Of a DNA stretch of 61,760 nt, positions 52,566 to 61,760 are shown in pieces (positions within the stretch are counted from its first letter, which is position 1; each line of letters opens with the position of its first letter). Origin of the DNA: an uncultured Lysobacterales bacterium (GTDB lineage Bacteria; Pseudomonadota; Gammaproteobacteria; Xanthomonadales; SZUA-36). Where the stretch lies: contig CALDVW010000019.1 of the NCBI GenBank assembly GCA_937924405.1, positions 1-61,760 of the forward strand. The letters are read 5' to 3'. The position numbers and the translations under genes were made by a program. Under the pieces are notes generated by a model that saw nothing but the letters and a program-made list of their open reading frames with translations, did no database searches and was not told the origin of the DNA.

Positions 52566-53156
52566 ATGAAACCATCCCTATCCTCCCGGACCGCCCTGCT
52601 CGTTATCGCCGGCATGTTCCTGATGCCGTTGCTATTGGCCTGGCTGATGTACACCGGCACAATAGATTTCAAGCCGGCCTCGACCCGGAATTTCGGTCGG
52701 CTGGTTGAGCCACCCGTACCCATGTCATGGGCCGGTATCGACATGATTTCACCTGGGGAGAATGCAGTAGAGAACTTTGACGGCCACTGGGTAGTTCTGC
52801 ACCGGGTTGCGGACAGCTGCAAGGAAGATTGCCTGGAAGAAGTATCCGGCTTGCGGCAAGTCCACAAGGCATCGGGAAGGTACCAGCCCCGGATACGGAT
52901 GGCATTGCTCCTGAGCCAATCTCAGGCGGGCACAATGGCGAACCGGTTGCAGGGCATATATCAGAAGTTCCACTTGATCACAGACCCTGCCGGAAACCTT
53001 CTGATGGCCCTGGAAAAAGCAGGCGCGAGAGACAACAGCTACCTGATCGACCCGCTTGGGAATATAATGATGGCGTACGAAGCCGGTTCTGACCCGAATC
53101 AGCTGAAGCAGGACCTTAAACGGCTTTTAACCTGGTCGAAACTGGACGAACAATAA
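52566..53156 (+). CDS. Membrane-anchored thioredoxin-like protein with CxxxC, cox cluster
   Basis: A 196-residue protein with one N-terminal helix (TALLVIAGMFLMPLLLAWLMYT), then a periplasmic domain that reads as a reduced SCO1/SenC-like thioredoxin fold. HWVVLHRVADSCKEDCLEEV near residue 78 carries a C-x3-C pair like the copper-binding CxxxC of Sco, and LIDPLGNIMMAYEAG near the end matches the final strand. I do not find the third copper ligand, the histidine of Sco proteins, with certainty. It starts one base after surf1 and its stop overlaps ctaA by one base. A copper or thiol role in CuA/CuB assembly is inferred. Confidence 0.75.
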   Translation: MKPSLSSRTALLVIAGMFLMPLLLAWLMYTGTIDFKPASTRNFGRLVEPPVPMSWAGIDMISPGENAVENFDGHWVVLHRVADSCKEDCLEEVSGLRQVHKASGRYQPRIRMALLLSQSQAGTMANRLQGIYQKFHLITDPAGNLLMALEKAGARDNSYLIDPLGNIMMAYEAGSDPNQLKQDLKRLLTWSKLDEQ

Positions 53157-54148
53157 TGAATTCTGGTCTGCACCGCCTGGCATTGATTGCCGCCATTGTC
53201 GCTTTTTCCGTCATCGTACTGGGCGCATTCGTCCGTTTGTCGGATGCCGGGCTGGGTTGCCCCGACTGGCCCGGTTGTTACGGTCAACTTACCTGGCCCG
53301 TCGAATCCGAGGAGCTCCGGGAGGCGAGCCAGGCTTTTCCGGACCGGCCGGTTGAAACCGGCAAAGCCTGGAAGGAAATGGCTCACCGTTATCTTGCCGG
53401 AACACTGGTTCTGCTCGTTCTCGCCATAAACATTCTCGCCTGGAGATCGCGACCCCGGCAGTCGGGTGTGCGGAAGCTGGCCGCCATTTTGCTGATACTG
53501 ATCATTTTTCAGGCTGCACTTGGCATGTGGACCGTCACACTGAAACTGTTACCGGTGATTGTCCTGGCACACCTGATGGGCGGGCTTGCCACATTCGGAC
53601 TGCTACTCTGGCTGACCTGGAAAACACGGGAGGAGAGCCCGGCGACTGCCGGAGCGACGATCGTTCAGTTGCGACCCATGATTCTGCTTGGCCTGGCAGT
53701 GTTGCTCGTGCAGCTCGCGCTTGGCGGCTGGACCAGCGCCAATTACTCCGCACTCGCCTGCCCTGATTTCCCGACCTGCCAGGGGCAGATGTGGCCGGAT
53801 GCCAACTACGGCGACGCGTTTGTCCTGTGGCGTGAAGTCGGCGTGGATTATGAAGGTGGCGTGCTCGATCTGCGGTCGCGCGTGGCCATTCACATGGCTC
53901 ACCGCATCGGTGCGCTGGTGACCTTCATAATGCTGGGCATACTATCCATCCGCCTGCTCCGCTCCAATGACGGTCGCCGGGACGGCAAGATTCTCGGAGC
54001 CCTGCTCCTTGCACAGGTCGCGCTGGGCATTCAAAACGTGGTTTTGCAACTGCCGCTGATCAACGCCGTCGCCCATAATGGAATTGGCGCCCTGTTGCTG
54101 GCCGCCATGCTCTGGCTTTCCTATCGCTGCATGGCCGGGCGTAGCTGA
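53156..54148 (+). CDS. ctaA: Heme A synthase
   Basis: A 330-residue polytopic protein with eight helices in two similar halves. Heme-binding histidines are in [15 protein letters not shown] and [17 protein letters not shown] in the first half, and in [17 protein letters not shown] and [18 protein letters not shown] in the second. The conserved cysteine pairs in [18 protein letters not shown] and [15 protein letters not shown] are intact. It oxidises heme O to heme A. Its ATG shares one base with the stop of the preceding gene, and ctaB starts four bases after its end, completing the heme A pathway. Confidence 0.95.
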   Translation: MNSGLHRLALIAAIVAFSVIVLGAFVRLSDAGLGCPDWPGCYGQLTWPVESEELREASQAFPDRPVETGKAWKEMAHRYLAGTLVLLVLAINILAWRSRPRQSGVRKLAAILLILIIFQAALGMWTVTLKLLPVIVLAHLMGGLATFGLLLWLTWKTREESPATAGATIVQLRPMILLGLAVLLVQLALGGWTSANYSALACPDFPTCQGQMWPDANYGDAFVLWREVGVDYEGGVLDLRSRVAIHMAHRIGALVTFIMLGILSIRLLRSNDGRRDGKILGALLLAQVALGIQNVVLQLPLINAVAHNGIGALLLAAMLWLSYRCMAGRS

Positions 54149-54152
54149 TCAC

Positions 54153-55028
54153 ATGTCCTCTGTAACCGGACGATACCTCGAGCTGTGTAAGCCCAGGGTC
54201 GTTACGCTCATCGTCTTCACCGCGGTGGTGGGAATGTTTCTGGCGGTGCCGGGCTGGCCGCCCGTAAACGCGCTGGTTTTCGGAACACTGGGAATCGGCC
54301 TGGCAGCCTCATCTGCCGCCGCGATCAATCATCTGCTGGACCAGCGAATCGACGCCGTCATGGCCCGTACACGCGACCGGCCCCTGCCGACTGGCCAACT
54401 CGGGGTGAGCCAGGTGCTGGTTTTCGCGATGATGCTGGGCCTGACATCAATGGCCATGTTGATTGTCTGGGTCAATGTCCTGACAGCCGTTCTGACCTTT
54501 TTCTCATTGATCGGCTATGCCATTATCTACACCGTATGGCTGAAGCGTGCCACACCCCAGAACATAGTGATCGGGGGGGCTGCCGGCGCTGCGCCGCCCG
54601 TGCTGGGCTGGACCGCGGCAACCGGAGTGATTGATCCCAATGCACTCATCCTGTTTCTGATCATCTATGTCTGGACGCCGCCACATTTCTGGGCTCTTGC
54701 CATTCATCGGCGCCACGATTACGCCGCAGTGGATATACCCATGCTGCCGGTAACACACGGCGTTCGCTTCACCCGCTGGCATATCCTGTTCTACACCATC
54801 CTGCTGGTACTCGTCACCACCTTGCCTTTCCTGACCGGCATGAGTGGATTGCTTTACCTTGCCGGTGTGACCGTGCTGAATCTCGGATTTTTATGGTATG
54901 CCCTGCGATTGCTGCACGACAATGACGAAGCTCTTCCCATGCAAACCTTTGGCTATTCAGTTATCTACCTCATGGTTCTGTTTGTATTTCTACTCGCTGA
55001 TCATTATTTGTTGATGATCTTGAGCTAG
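54153..55028 (+). CDS. ctaB: Protoheme IX farnesyltransferase (heme O synthase)
   Basis: A 291-residue UbiA-type prenyltransferase with about eight or nine helices. The aspartate-rich motifs are [21 protein letters not shown] near residue 62 and [11 protein letters not shown] with [17 protein letters not shown] near 180. It adds the farnesyl group, supplied by the ispA product, to heme B to form heme O. ATG 54153 gives the family start; the frame opens inside ctaA at 54078. It is the last cox-cluster gene, and 92 bases separate it from gcvP. Confidence 0.95.
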   Translation: MSSVTGRYLELCKPRVVTLIVFTAVVGMFLAVPGWPPVNALVFGTLGIGLAASSAAAINHLLDQRIDAVMARTRDRPLPTGQLGVSQVLVFAMMLGLTSMAMLIVWVNVLTAVLTFFSLIGYAIIYTVWLKRATPQNIVIGGAAGAAPPVLGWTAATGVIDPNALILFLIIYVWTPPHFWALAIHRRHDYAAVDIPMLPVTHGVRFTRWHILFYTILLVLVTTLPFLTGMSGLLYLAGVTVLNLGFLWYALRLLHDNDEALPMQTFGYSVIYLMVLFVFLLADHYLLMILS

Positions 55029-55120
55029 GCAGGTATGAACCGGGCCGGTTTGAACTTAAAATAGGCGGCTGACACGCAGCCTGTACGCATTGATGATCGC
55101 CAGTGCGGAGTAAATATAAA

Positions 55121-58048
55121 ATGAACCAGATATCCCGATCCGCCCCAGAAAATTCATCGCTTTACGACCTGGAAGACCATGGTGAATTTATCATGCGTCA
55201 CATCGGTCCGCGCGACGACCAGGTTGACAGCATGCTGAAAGAAATCGGCGTCGCTTCACTGGACGAATTGATCCGCAGCACATTACCGCCGTCGATCCAG
55301 ACCACTGAACCTCTGGACCTTCCCGATGCAAAAACGGAGATCGAAACATTATCCAGGTTGCGCGAAATCGCCTCTCTGAACCGGGTGCAGCACAGCATGA
55401 TTGGCATGGGTTACCACGAAACCATCCTGCCGGGAGTCATTCAGAGAAATGTGCTGGAAAATCCGGGCTGGTATACAGCCTATACCCCATACCAGGCAGA
55501 GATTTCGCAGGGCCGCCTGGAAGCCCTGCTGAATTTTCAGCAGATGGTCAGCGACCTGACCGGTTTGCCAATCGCCAATGCCTCACTACTCGATGAGGCC
55601 ACCGCTGCGGCTGAAGCGATGACCATGCTTCAGCGAATGAACCGGAAGTCAAAATCTTCAAATTTTCTGGTGGACGGAAATGTGTTGCCGCAAACGCTGG
55701 ATGTGGTGAAAAACAGGGCGCGCTATTTTGGCATCGAGGTCGTGGCCGGGAACATTGAAACAGAGCTGGAACAAGGTGACTACTTTGGCGTTTTGCTGCA
55801 ATACCCCGGTGTGAACGGAGAATTGACAGATTACCGGTCGATCATTTCAAATGCCCACGAACGCGGCATGCTGACCGCCGTCGCTGTTGACCTGATGAGC
55901 CTGGTGCTGCTCACCCCTCCCGGCGAGATGGGTGCCGATGTTGTCATCGGATCCGCTCAGCGTTTCGGTGTTCCCATGGGATATGGTGGGCCGCATGCGG
56001 CTTTCTTCGCGACTCGCGAAGAATACAAAAGAGCCATTCCCGGCAGGATCATCGGCGTCTCGCAGGACAGTAAACACCGTCCGGCGCTGCGCATGGCGTT
56101 GCAGACCCGTGAACAGCATATACGCAGAGACAAAGCCACCAGTAACATATGCACCGCCCAGGCATTGCTTGCCGTCATCAGTGGTCTGTACGCGGTCTGG
56201 CACGGGCGCGAGCGCCTGAAAAAAATCGCCCTGCGTATCCACCGCCTTAGCGGGCTCCTGGCCCAGGGTCTCGGTGAATTGGGATTTCAGCCGGTTTCCG
56301 ATGCCTGGTTCGACACCCTGACCTTTGAGCTGGCGGAAGCTGATGCGGATGCCATCTACCAACGCGCCCTCGACGGTGGAATCAACCTGCGCAGGGACGG
56401 GTCCAGAATGCTCGGACTGAGCGTCAACGAAAAGACCACACGCCAACACGTCGAGATCGTACTGAAAGCATTTTCCGGCAGCGACTCCGTCACAGGCGTC
56501 ACTGACATCGACGAAAAGCTGGAAAACAATTGGACCGCCATTCCACCATCCCTGCAACGGGAAAGTGATTTTCTCCAGCATCCCGTTTTCTACCGCTATC
56601 ACTCTGAAACCGAGATGCTGCGCTATCTGAAGCGGCTGGAAAACAAGGATCTGTCGCTGGCTCACGCCATGATCTCACTCGGTTCCTGCACCATGAAACT
56701 GAATGCAACGACTGAAATGATCCCTGTAACCTGGCCCGAATTCAGCGACATCCATCCATTTGCTCCGCTTGACCAGGCCAGGGGTTACCGGCAACTGATC
56801 AGCGAACTGGAAAAGATGCTGGTCGTGTGTACAGGTTACGATGCGGTGTCATTGCAACCCAATGCCGGTTCACAGGGTGAATACGCGGGCCTGCTTGCCA
56901 TCAAGTCCTACCACGAGTCGCGCGGGGAATCAGAACGGGATATATGCCTCATTCCTTCCTCCGCCCACGGTACAAACCCAGCCAGCGCAGCGATGGCAGG
57001 CATGAAAATCATCGTGGTCAGGTGTGATGACAAAGGCAACGTCGACCTGGCTGACCTGAAAGAAAAGTCAGCCGGGTATGCGGACAGGCTGGGTGCCCTG
57101 ATGATCACCTATCCGTCCACGCATGGCGTTTTCGAAGAGGACATTCGCGAAATTTGTGATGTGATTCACCAGTATGGCGGACAGGTTTACCTGGATGGGG
57201 CCAATCTGAATGCCCTGGTAGGCTGCGCTGCGCCCGGGGAATTCGGCGCAGACGTGTCACACCTGAACCTGCACAAGACATTCTGTATCCCGCATGGCGG
57301 CGGGGGCCCGGGGGTCGGCCCGATCTGCGTGGGCAAACATCTCGAGGATTTTCTTCCGGGTCATTGTGTCGTATCCATGGGCACGGAGTCCGGCAAGAAC
57401 CGGGCGGTTGCGGCCGCCCCCTGGGGAAGCGCCGGCATCCTCCCTATTTCCTGGGCTTACATCACCATGATGGGCCGTGAAGGAATGAAGAAAGCGACAC
57501 AAGTGGCTATCCTCAATGCCAATTACATCGCCAACAGGCTCTCCGACGCATATCCTGTTCTATACAGCGGGGAAAACGGGCGCGTAGCCCATGAATGCAT
57601 TATCGATATCCGCCCGTTCAAGGCGTCCTGTGGTGTTAGCGAGGAAGACGTAGCGAAAAGGTTGATCGACTACGGGTTTCATTCACCAACCATGTCCTTT
57701 CCGGTACCTGGAACCCTGATGATTGAGCCGACCGAGAGCGAATCCCTGGCCGAAATTGACCGGTTTTGCGAGGCGATGCTGGCCATCCGGGATGAGATAA
57801 GAGCCATCGAAGAAGGACAGCAGGACGCCCGGGACAATGCCCTGAAGAACGCCCCGCACACTGCTGCTGACCTGGCGGAAGAGTGGAGTCACGCCTACAG
57901 CCGCGAGGACGCCGCTTATCCGGTAAAGACCCTTTACCTGAACAAGTTCTGGGCGCCCGTCAGCCGCATTGACAATGTCCATGGCGACCGCAACCTGATA
58001 TGTTCCTGCCCGCCAATGGAGGACTGGGAGTCCGATCCGGGATTCTAG
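55121..58048 (+). CDS. gcvP: Glycine dehydrogenase (decarboxylating), P protein
   Basis: A 975-residue, unsplit P protein. The N-terminal half contains [60 protein letters not shown] and [10 protein letters not shown]-type [13 protein letters not shown]. The C-terminal half has the pyridoxal phosphate lysine in [21 protein letters not shown] near residue 725 and the [15 protein letters not shown] segment near 525. It decarboxylates glycine and passes the aminomethyl group to the H protein. Start is ATG 55121 with GCGGAG upstream. No other gcv genes are in the window, so the system is dispersed. No glycine riboswitch fits in the 92-base gap. Confidence 0.96.
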   Translation: MNQISRSAPENSSLYDLEDHGEFIMRHIGPRDDQVDSMLKEIGVASLDELIRSTLPPSIQTTEPLDLPDAKTEIETLSRLREIASLNRVQHSMIGMGYHETILPGVIQRNVLENPGWYTAYTPYQAEISQGRLEALLNFQQMVSDLTGLPIANASLLDEATAAAEAMTMLQRMNRKSKSSNFLVDGNVLPQTLDVVKNRARYFGIEVVAGNIETELEQGDYFGVLLQYPGVNGELTDYRSIISNAHERGMLTAVAVDLMSLVLLTPPGEMGADVVIGSAQRFGVPMGYGGPHAAFFATREEYKRAIPGRIIGVSQDSKHRPALRMALQTREQHIRRDKATSNICTAQALLAVISGLYAVWHGRERLKKIALRIHRLSGLLAQGLGELGFQPVSDAWFDTLTFELAEADADAIYQRALDGGINLRRDGSRMLGLSVNEKTTRQHVEIVLKAFSGSDSVTGVTDIDEKLENNWTAIPPSLQRESDFLQHPVFYRYHSETEMLRYLKRLENKDLSLAHAMISLGSCTMKLNATTEMIPVTWPEFSDIHPFAPLDQARGYRQLISELEKMLVVCTGYDAVSLQPNAGSQGEYAGLLAIKSYHESRGESERDICLIPSSAHGTNPASAAMAGMKIIVVRCDDKGNVDLADLKEKSAGYADRLGALMITYPSTHGVFEEDIREICDVIHQYGGQVYLDGANLNALVGCAAPGEFGADVSHLNLHKTFCIPHGGGGPGVGPICVGKHLEDFLPGHCVVSMGTESGKNRAVAAAPWGSAGILPISWAYITMMGREGMKKATQVAILNANYIANRLSDAYPVLYSGENGRVAHECIIDIRPFKASCGVSEEDVAKRLIDYGFHSPTMSFPVPGTLMIEPTESESLAEIDRFCEAMLAIRDEIRAIEEGQQDARDNALKNAPHTAADLAEEWSHAYSREDAAYPVKTLYLNKFWAPVSRIDNVHGDRNLICSCPPMEDWESDPGF

Positions 58049-58060
58049 GCGTCCGCGATT

Positions 58061-60631
58061 TCAGAGCACCACCTCCCCCGCCGGGCTCCTGCGGTTGTAG
58101 TGTGATGACATGACCCTGCCGTAAGCGCCAACGTTAGCGATCAGAATGACATCCCCCTCCTCGCTGGCCGGCAGCAACCTGCTTTCACCAATGACATCCC
58201 CGGATTCACAAATTGGGCCAACCACCCGGTAGTGCCTGTTGGCACTTTCCAGTATCCGGGAAAGATTGACGATTTCGTGATAGGCGCCATAGAGTGCCGG
58301 CCGGATCAGCGAATTCATTCCCGTGCTGATGCCGAGGTAATGGTATTGCCCCTTGGTTTTCAACTGGGTAACTCGCGCAAGCAACACTCCACATTCCGCT
58401 GCCAGATAACGGCCAGGCTCCAACCAGATTTCGATATCGAGACCCGCAAGCGTTTCAGCCAGCAGTCTGTCCATCCGCTGCAGGTCAAAACCCGTTTGCC
58501 CACAACGGTCCGGCACGCCGAGTCCACCGCCAAGATCCAGCACCTTCACATCGGGGAAAACGGGCAGTACTTCCAGAAACCGCTCCAGCTGCTCCTGCCA
58601 GACGTCTGCATTATGTACACCGCTGCCGGTGTGTGCATGCAGGCCAACGACCCGCGTGCCATTGATCTCGAGAAGCTCAATGACCTTGTCGAGGTGTTCA
58701 AATGAAATTCCGAACTTGGAATCCGACCCGGAGGTAATGACCTTCTTGTGGTGTCCGTACCCGGTATCCAGGTCAAGCCGAAGAAAGATGTCCAGACCGG
58801 TAAAAACTTCCGGCCATTGCTGAATGGCCCAGGAATTATCGACGGTCAGACGGACACCGGCCACGACAGCGGCTGCGTATTCCTCACGGAGAGCGAAATT
58901 GGGGGTAAAAAGGATATCCTTTGGCGTGGCGCCGGGCACGGAGGATAGCACGTGCTCCACCTCAGCCATGGACACACATTCGAACCCCATGCCTTCCTCT
59001 GCCATGGCGAGCAGCAATTCTGCGCGATCATTGGCCTTCACGGCATAGAGCACGCGATTTACCGAATCCAGATTCCTTAGCCTGCGAGCTGCGTTGCGAG
59101 CCGTTTCGAGATCATAGACATAGGCAGAATCGCGCCCGTTCATCATCTGCTGTAATTGCTCAGCCTTTCTGCTCCACCAGGGTTCAGCCCTGTCCGCCGG
59201 CTGCAACAGACGGGTTAATTCAGCCCAACTGGGGCCGAATTCAGGCCGGTTTTCAGCCTGTGAGGCGATCAGCAGCTGGTGCAGCCGGCGAACCAGTCTC
59301 ATGGCATGTTCGGAATCTACCACCAGGGTCAGGTTCAGGTCATTGGCTGACTGGGTCACCATGTGCACCTGACGGTCCTGGAAAACGTCCAGAGCCGCGG
59401 ACAACTGTCCCAGGATGGTACGAATCGCGTTCCCGACCAGGCTGATCGACACGCAACCGTCGTGCACGCTGACCTTGCAAAGCTGTTCCAGGTCCTCGAT
59501 AAAAGACGACATCCGCGCTTTGTCCAAATGGGCAGGCACCTGGGGATCCAGGCTTACCGTGACTGTCGATTCCGAAGTGGAAATCAGGTCGACCGAATAG
59601 CCATGCCGTTTGAAAACCGCAAACGCGTCGGCCAGAAAGCCTGCCTGCTGCCACATTGACGGATTTTCCATGTTGACCAGGGTAATATTCTCACGACTGA
59701 CGACGCCTTTTACCTGGGCTTCCTCACGCGCCATCTGTACGCCGATTCGTGTGCCTTCTTCGGAGGGCCGGTTCGTGTCCTTGATATAAACCGGAATATG
59801 GTGGCGGCTGGCCGGCTGAATACTTGGGGGGTGTAACACTTTTGCGCCCATTGAAGCCAGTTCCTGCGCTTCGCTGTAACTCAGGCGGCGTAACAGTCTT
59901 GCCTCAGGCACGGAGCGAGGGTCAGCGCTGAAGATACCGGGTACATCAGTCCATATTTCCAGTACAGCAGCGCTCAGCCGTGCTGCCAAACAGGCGGCCG
60001 AGGTGTCCGAACCACCGCGCCCCAGAAGAAAGGTCTGCCCACCGGGCCCTGAGGCAATAAATCCCTGCGTGATATGCAGTGCGCCTTGTGCTGAAAGTTT
60101 TTGCTCCAAATCAGGATCGGGCAGATCATCGCAACGGGCGGCCAGAACTTCGTTTGCAGATTGTGCGGTGATTTTCAGCAGCGTCCTGGCATCCTGCCAT
60201 TGGGGGCTCAATCCCGCCGCAGCCAGAATCTGGGCACCCATTGAGCTTGACAGCAATTCGCCATGAGCCAGCAACCATGAACGCTGCTGCGGATCCAGGA
60301 CCGGCCCTGCTACGGACATCAGATCCAACAGGCTTTTCCGGTAGTGGAGAAAATCGGGCGATGGATCGAAACCCAGTGAATTTAGGAGATCCCGGTGCTT
60401 CCGTTCGATTTCTTCCCGGATGGCCTCACTTTCAGTCCGGTCCACGCCATCCGCGAATTTCGTCAGAAGGTTGGTAACACCCGCCAGCGCTGAAACCACG
60501 ACCATGACCTGTTTGCCGGTCTCCAGGTTCTTGCGGACCTGCCCACAAATCGTATCCCAGCAAGCCGCCGAACTGACACTGGTTCCGCCAAACTTCATCA
60601 CGACCCACGAACGGGCCTGCCTGTTTTGCAT
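58061..60631 (-). CDS. lysA: Bifunctional aspartate kinase / diaminopimelate decarboxylase
   Basis: An 856-residue fusion of the first and last enzymes of lysine synthesis. The aspartate kinase covers about residues 1-460: VVMKFGGTSVSSA at the start, FLLGRGGSDTSAACLAARL near 200, and ACT domains after VSRENITLVNMENPSM near 315. The decarboxylase covers about 470-856: the pyridoxal lysine is in VNRVLYAVKAND, with VVGLHAHTGSGVHN, LDLGGGLGVP and CESGDVIGESR. Such fusions occur in Xanthomonadales and relatives. ATG 60631 is used since GGAGAG lies six bases upstream. It faces gcvP across 12 bases. A terminator of rpoH ends four bases before its ribosome binding site. Confidence 0.94.
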   Translation of the reverse strand: MQNRQARSWVVMKFGGTSVSSAACWDTICGQVRKNLETGKQVMVVVSALAGVTNLLTKFADGVDRTESEAIREEIERKHRDLLNSLGFDPSPDFLHYRKSLLDLMSVAGPVLDPQQRSWLLAHGELLSSSMGAQILAAAGLSPQWQDARTLLKITAQSANEVLAARCDDLPDPDLEQKLSAQGALHITQGFIASGPGGQTFLLGRGGSDTSAACLAARLSAAVLEIWTDVPGIFSADPRSVPEARLLRRLSYSEAQELASMGAKVLHPPSIQPASRHHIPVYIKDTNRPSEEGTRIGVQMAREEAQVKGVVSRENITLVNMENPSMWQQAGFLADAFAVFKRHGYSVDLISTSESTVTVSLDPQVPAHLDKARMSSFIEDLEQLCKVSVHDGCVSISLVGNAIRTILGQLSAALDVFQDRQVHMVTQSANDLNLTLVVDSEHAMRLVRRLHQLLIASQAENRPEFGPSWAELTRLLQPADRAEPWWSRKAEQLQQMMNGRDSAYVYDLETARNAARRLRNLDSVNRVLYAVKANDRAELLLAMAEEGMGFECVSMAEVEHVLSSVPGATPKDILFTPNFALREEYAAAVVAGVRLTVDNSWAIQQWPEVFTGLDIFLRLDLDTGYGHHKKVITSGSDSKFGISFEHLDKVIELLEINGTRVVGLHAHTGSGVHNADVWQEQLERFLEVLPVFPDVKVLDLGGGLGVPDRCGQTGFDLQRMDRLLAETLAGLDIEIWLEPGRYLAAECGVLLARVTQLKTKGQYHYLGISTGMNSLIRPALYGAYHEIVNLSRILESANRHYRVVGPICESGDVIGESRLLPASEEGDVILIANVGAYGRVMSSHYNRRSPAGEVVL

Positions 60632-60647
60632 TTCACTCTCTCCATAC

Positions 60648-60675
60648 AAAAACGGCCTCCGCTTGGGAGGCCGTT
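60648..60675 (-). terminator. Intrinsic terminator after rpoH, abutting lysC-lysA
   Basis: On the minus strand AACGGCCTCC pairs with GGAGGCCGTT (10 bp, loop CAAGC) and runs into five T (60652-60648). It lies 23 bases after the rpoH stop and only four bases before the GGAGAG ribosome binding site of the lysC-lysA gene. Confidence 0.85.
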
Positions 60676-60698
60676 AGATTCTAGGGCATGTTGCGGAT

Positions 60699-61559
60699 TC
60701 AGGCGGTTATCGAAGCCTTCATCTTTCGCAGAGCATTGGCTTCCAACTGACGAATGCGCTCAGCTGATACACCGTAACGGTCTGCCAGTTCTTGCAGGGT
60801 CATTTTGCCATCCTGCAGCCAACGGCAGCGGATGATGTCCTGGCTGCGTTCATCCAGCTCGTCAAGACCCGCATAAAGCAAAGTATTGTTATGCTCCGAC
60901 CAGTCCGAAATTTCGAGTTCTTTCTCAGGATTCCGGGACTTGCCTTCCAGGTAAGCAACCGGCGCCACGTAAGGCATTTCATCGTCCGCATTTGGCGGGA
61001 GATCAAAGCCTATATCCTGACCGGAAAGCCTGGACTCCATTTCGAGCACGACCTCCGGTTTCACACCAAGCGCTTCGGCCACGGTGTGAACTTCTTTATA
61101 GTTCAACCAGCCCAGGCGTTTCTTGGATTTCCTGAGGTTAAAAAACAGTTTGCGCTGCGCCTTGGTGGTGGCGACTTTGACAATACGCCAATTTCTCAGG
61201 ATGAATTCGTGCATTTCTGCTCGAATCCAATGCACCGCGAATGAAACCAGGCGAACACCATGATCAGGGTCAAATCGCTTGACTGCCTTCATCAAGCCTA
61301 TGTTTCCTTCCTGGATCAGGTCGCCCAAGGCCAGCCCGTAACCGGTGTATCCCTTGGCTACGTGCACGACAAAGCGCAGGTGAGCCAGCACCATTCTGCG
61401 GGCAGCTTCGATTTCATCTTTATCGCGATAAAGGCGGGCCAGTTCCTGCTCTTCTTCGAGCGTAAGCACTGGAATCCTGTTGACCTCCTGGATATAGGAA
61501 TCCAGGCTGCCGGTCCCCGCCGGGACCAATAGATGACTTGGTACGAGATCTTTACTCAT
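60699..61559 (-). CDS. rpoH: RNA polymerase sigma-32 (heat shock sigma factor)
   Basis: A 286-residue RpoH. Region 1.2/2 contains [23 protein letters not shown], region 2.2 [44 protein letters not shown], and the RpoH box follows as [22 protein letters not shown]. Region 4.2 ends [32 protein letters not shown], the -35 recognition helix. It directs heat shock gene expression. A perfect AGGAGG at 61564-61569 precedes the ATG. The common upstream neighbours ftsX, ftsE and ftsY are not recognised in the 200 bases that remain. Confidence 0.97.
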   Translation of the reverse strand: MSKDLVPSHLLVPAGTGSLDSYIQEVNRIPVLTLEEEQELARLYRDKDEIEAARRMVLAHLRFVVHVAKGYTGYGLALGDLIQEGNIGLMKAVKRFDPDHGVRLVSFAVHWIRAEMHEFILRNWRIVKVATTKAQRKLFFNLRKSKKRLGWLNYKEVHTVAEALGVKPEVVLEMESRLSGQDIGFDLPPNADDEMPYVAPVAYLEGKSRNPEKELEISDWSEHNNTLLYAGLDELDERSQDIIRCRWLQDGKMTLQELADRYGVSAERIRQLEANALRKMKASITA

Positions 61560-61760
61560 TAATCCTCCTGGGCAGCGCGCAAGTTTAGCACACTTTTACA
61601 TAATAAGAACCACAACCCCCCCCTGCGGGGATTGCTTCATGGCAACCTCGACAACACTACCGCTAAATTTAATCACTACAGACTTGGACAGGGACAGGGC
61701 GCAAATGTTCCGTTCAAAAGCATGTTGCTCCGAAGGGTTATTATGACCGGTGATTGCAGC
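61560..61760. other. 201-bp upstream region of rpoH at window edge
   Basis: It holds the rpoH ribosome binding site, then a G-rich tract (CCCCCCCCTGCGGGG on the plus strand near 61616-61630). A minus-strand frame is open from the edge to TAA at 61596-61598, and an ATG with AAGGG upstream lies at 61743 (+), but neither gives enough residues to recognise. Confidence 0.35.

Noticed and set aside
55029-55120. Glycine riboswitch before gcvP
   Set aside because: The gap is only 92 bases, and no tandem aptamer or paired structure was seen; the AACCGG/CCGGTT palindrome there has no usable loop.
60632-60698. Lysine riboswitch before the lysC-lysA gene
   Set aside because: Only 67 bases separate the gene from rpoH, and they are accounted for by a simple terminator hairpin.
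61596-61760. Partial minus-strand gene entering from the right edge
   Set aside because: A frame is open for about 54 codons to TAA at 61596, but the translation resembles nothing I know, including FtsX, and chance openness over this length is likely.
61743-61760. Start of a plus-strand gene at ATG 61743
   Set aside because: An AAGGG lies five bases upstream, but only six codons are inside the window.

Overview
The window reads as chromosomal DNA of an aerobic, heterotrophic, free-living gammaproteobacterium. Several gene orders are shared with Escherichia coli and Pseudomonas: accA-tilS, xseB-ispA-dxs, gpmI-envC-ctp, and the neighbourhood secB-gpsA-trmL with a YibN-like rhodanese. A fused aspartate kinase/diaminopimelate decarboxylase and a class II ribonucleotide reductase split into NrdJa and NrdJb point to the Xanthomonadales, Woeseiales or Pseudomonas side of the class, but the species cannot be named from this sequence. 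No rRNA, tRNA, IS element, prophage, plasmid or CRISPR signature was seen. Coding density is high and several convergent genes overlap at their 3' ends.

Layout. 1-3.7 kb (+): the 3' end of a leucine dehydrogenase, a thiolase, an SDR of 3-hydroxyacyl-CoA type, an unknown protein and an MscS channel. 3.8-6.7 kb: glutathione-dependent formaldehyde detoxification (adhC, fghA) facing a membrane thioredoxin-like protein and an alkyltransferase-like DNA repair protein. 7.4-11.7 kb (-): an efp-mtaD-ubiG-gph-squalene-synthase-like run. 12-20.4 kb (+): a FimX-like protein with degenerate GGDEF and EAL domains, gluQ, accA, tilS, xseB, ispA and dxs. 20.4-22 kb (-): AlkB dioxygenase, a DUF2238 membrane protein and a universal stress protein. 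22.2-28.7 kb: mixed metabolic genes (zinc alcohol dehydrogenase, PepSY protein, steroid-5-alpha-reductase-like enzyme, cdd-deoA, M20 amidohydrolase, potassium channel).

28.7-32.95 kb (-): nrdJa, a long hairpin-rich gap, nrdJb and a NERD-domain gene, with a pair of NrdR-box-like operators upstream of nrdJa. 33.2-40 kb: trmL, gpsA, secB, rhodanese, gpmI, envC and a S41 protease. 40-46.7 kb (-): putA, gspA, gspB, rhomboid protease and DUF1820. 47-55 kb (+): a caa3-type cytochrome oxidase cluster with its assembly genes (coxB, coxA, a 42-residue membrane protein, ctaG, coxC, a reversed DUF2909 gene, surf1, a thioredoxin-like protein, ctaA, ctaB). 55.1-61.6 kb: gcvP, the lysC-lysA fusion and rpoH.

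As a whole the genes describe aerobic respiration through a copper/heme a oxidase, oxidation of proline, glycine and branched-chain amino acids, isoprenoid and ubiquinone supply, and B12-dependent deoxynucleotide synthesis. The strongest candidate for something undescribed is the roughly 360-nt structured spacer between the two halves of the split ribonucleotide reductase. Secondary candidates are the terminator-like hairpin touching the lysC-lysA ribosome binding site, the squalene-synthase-like protein in the ubiquinone operon, and the FimX-like protein with both catalytic domains decayed.
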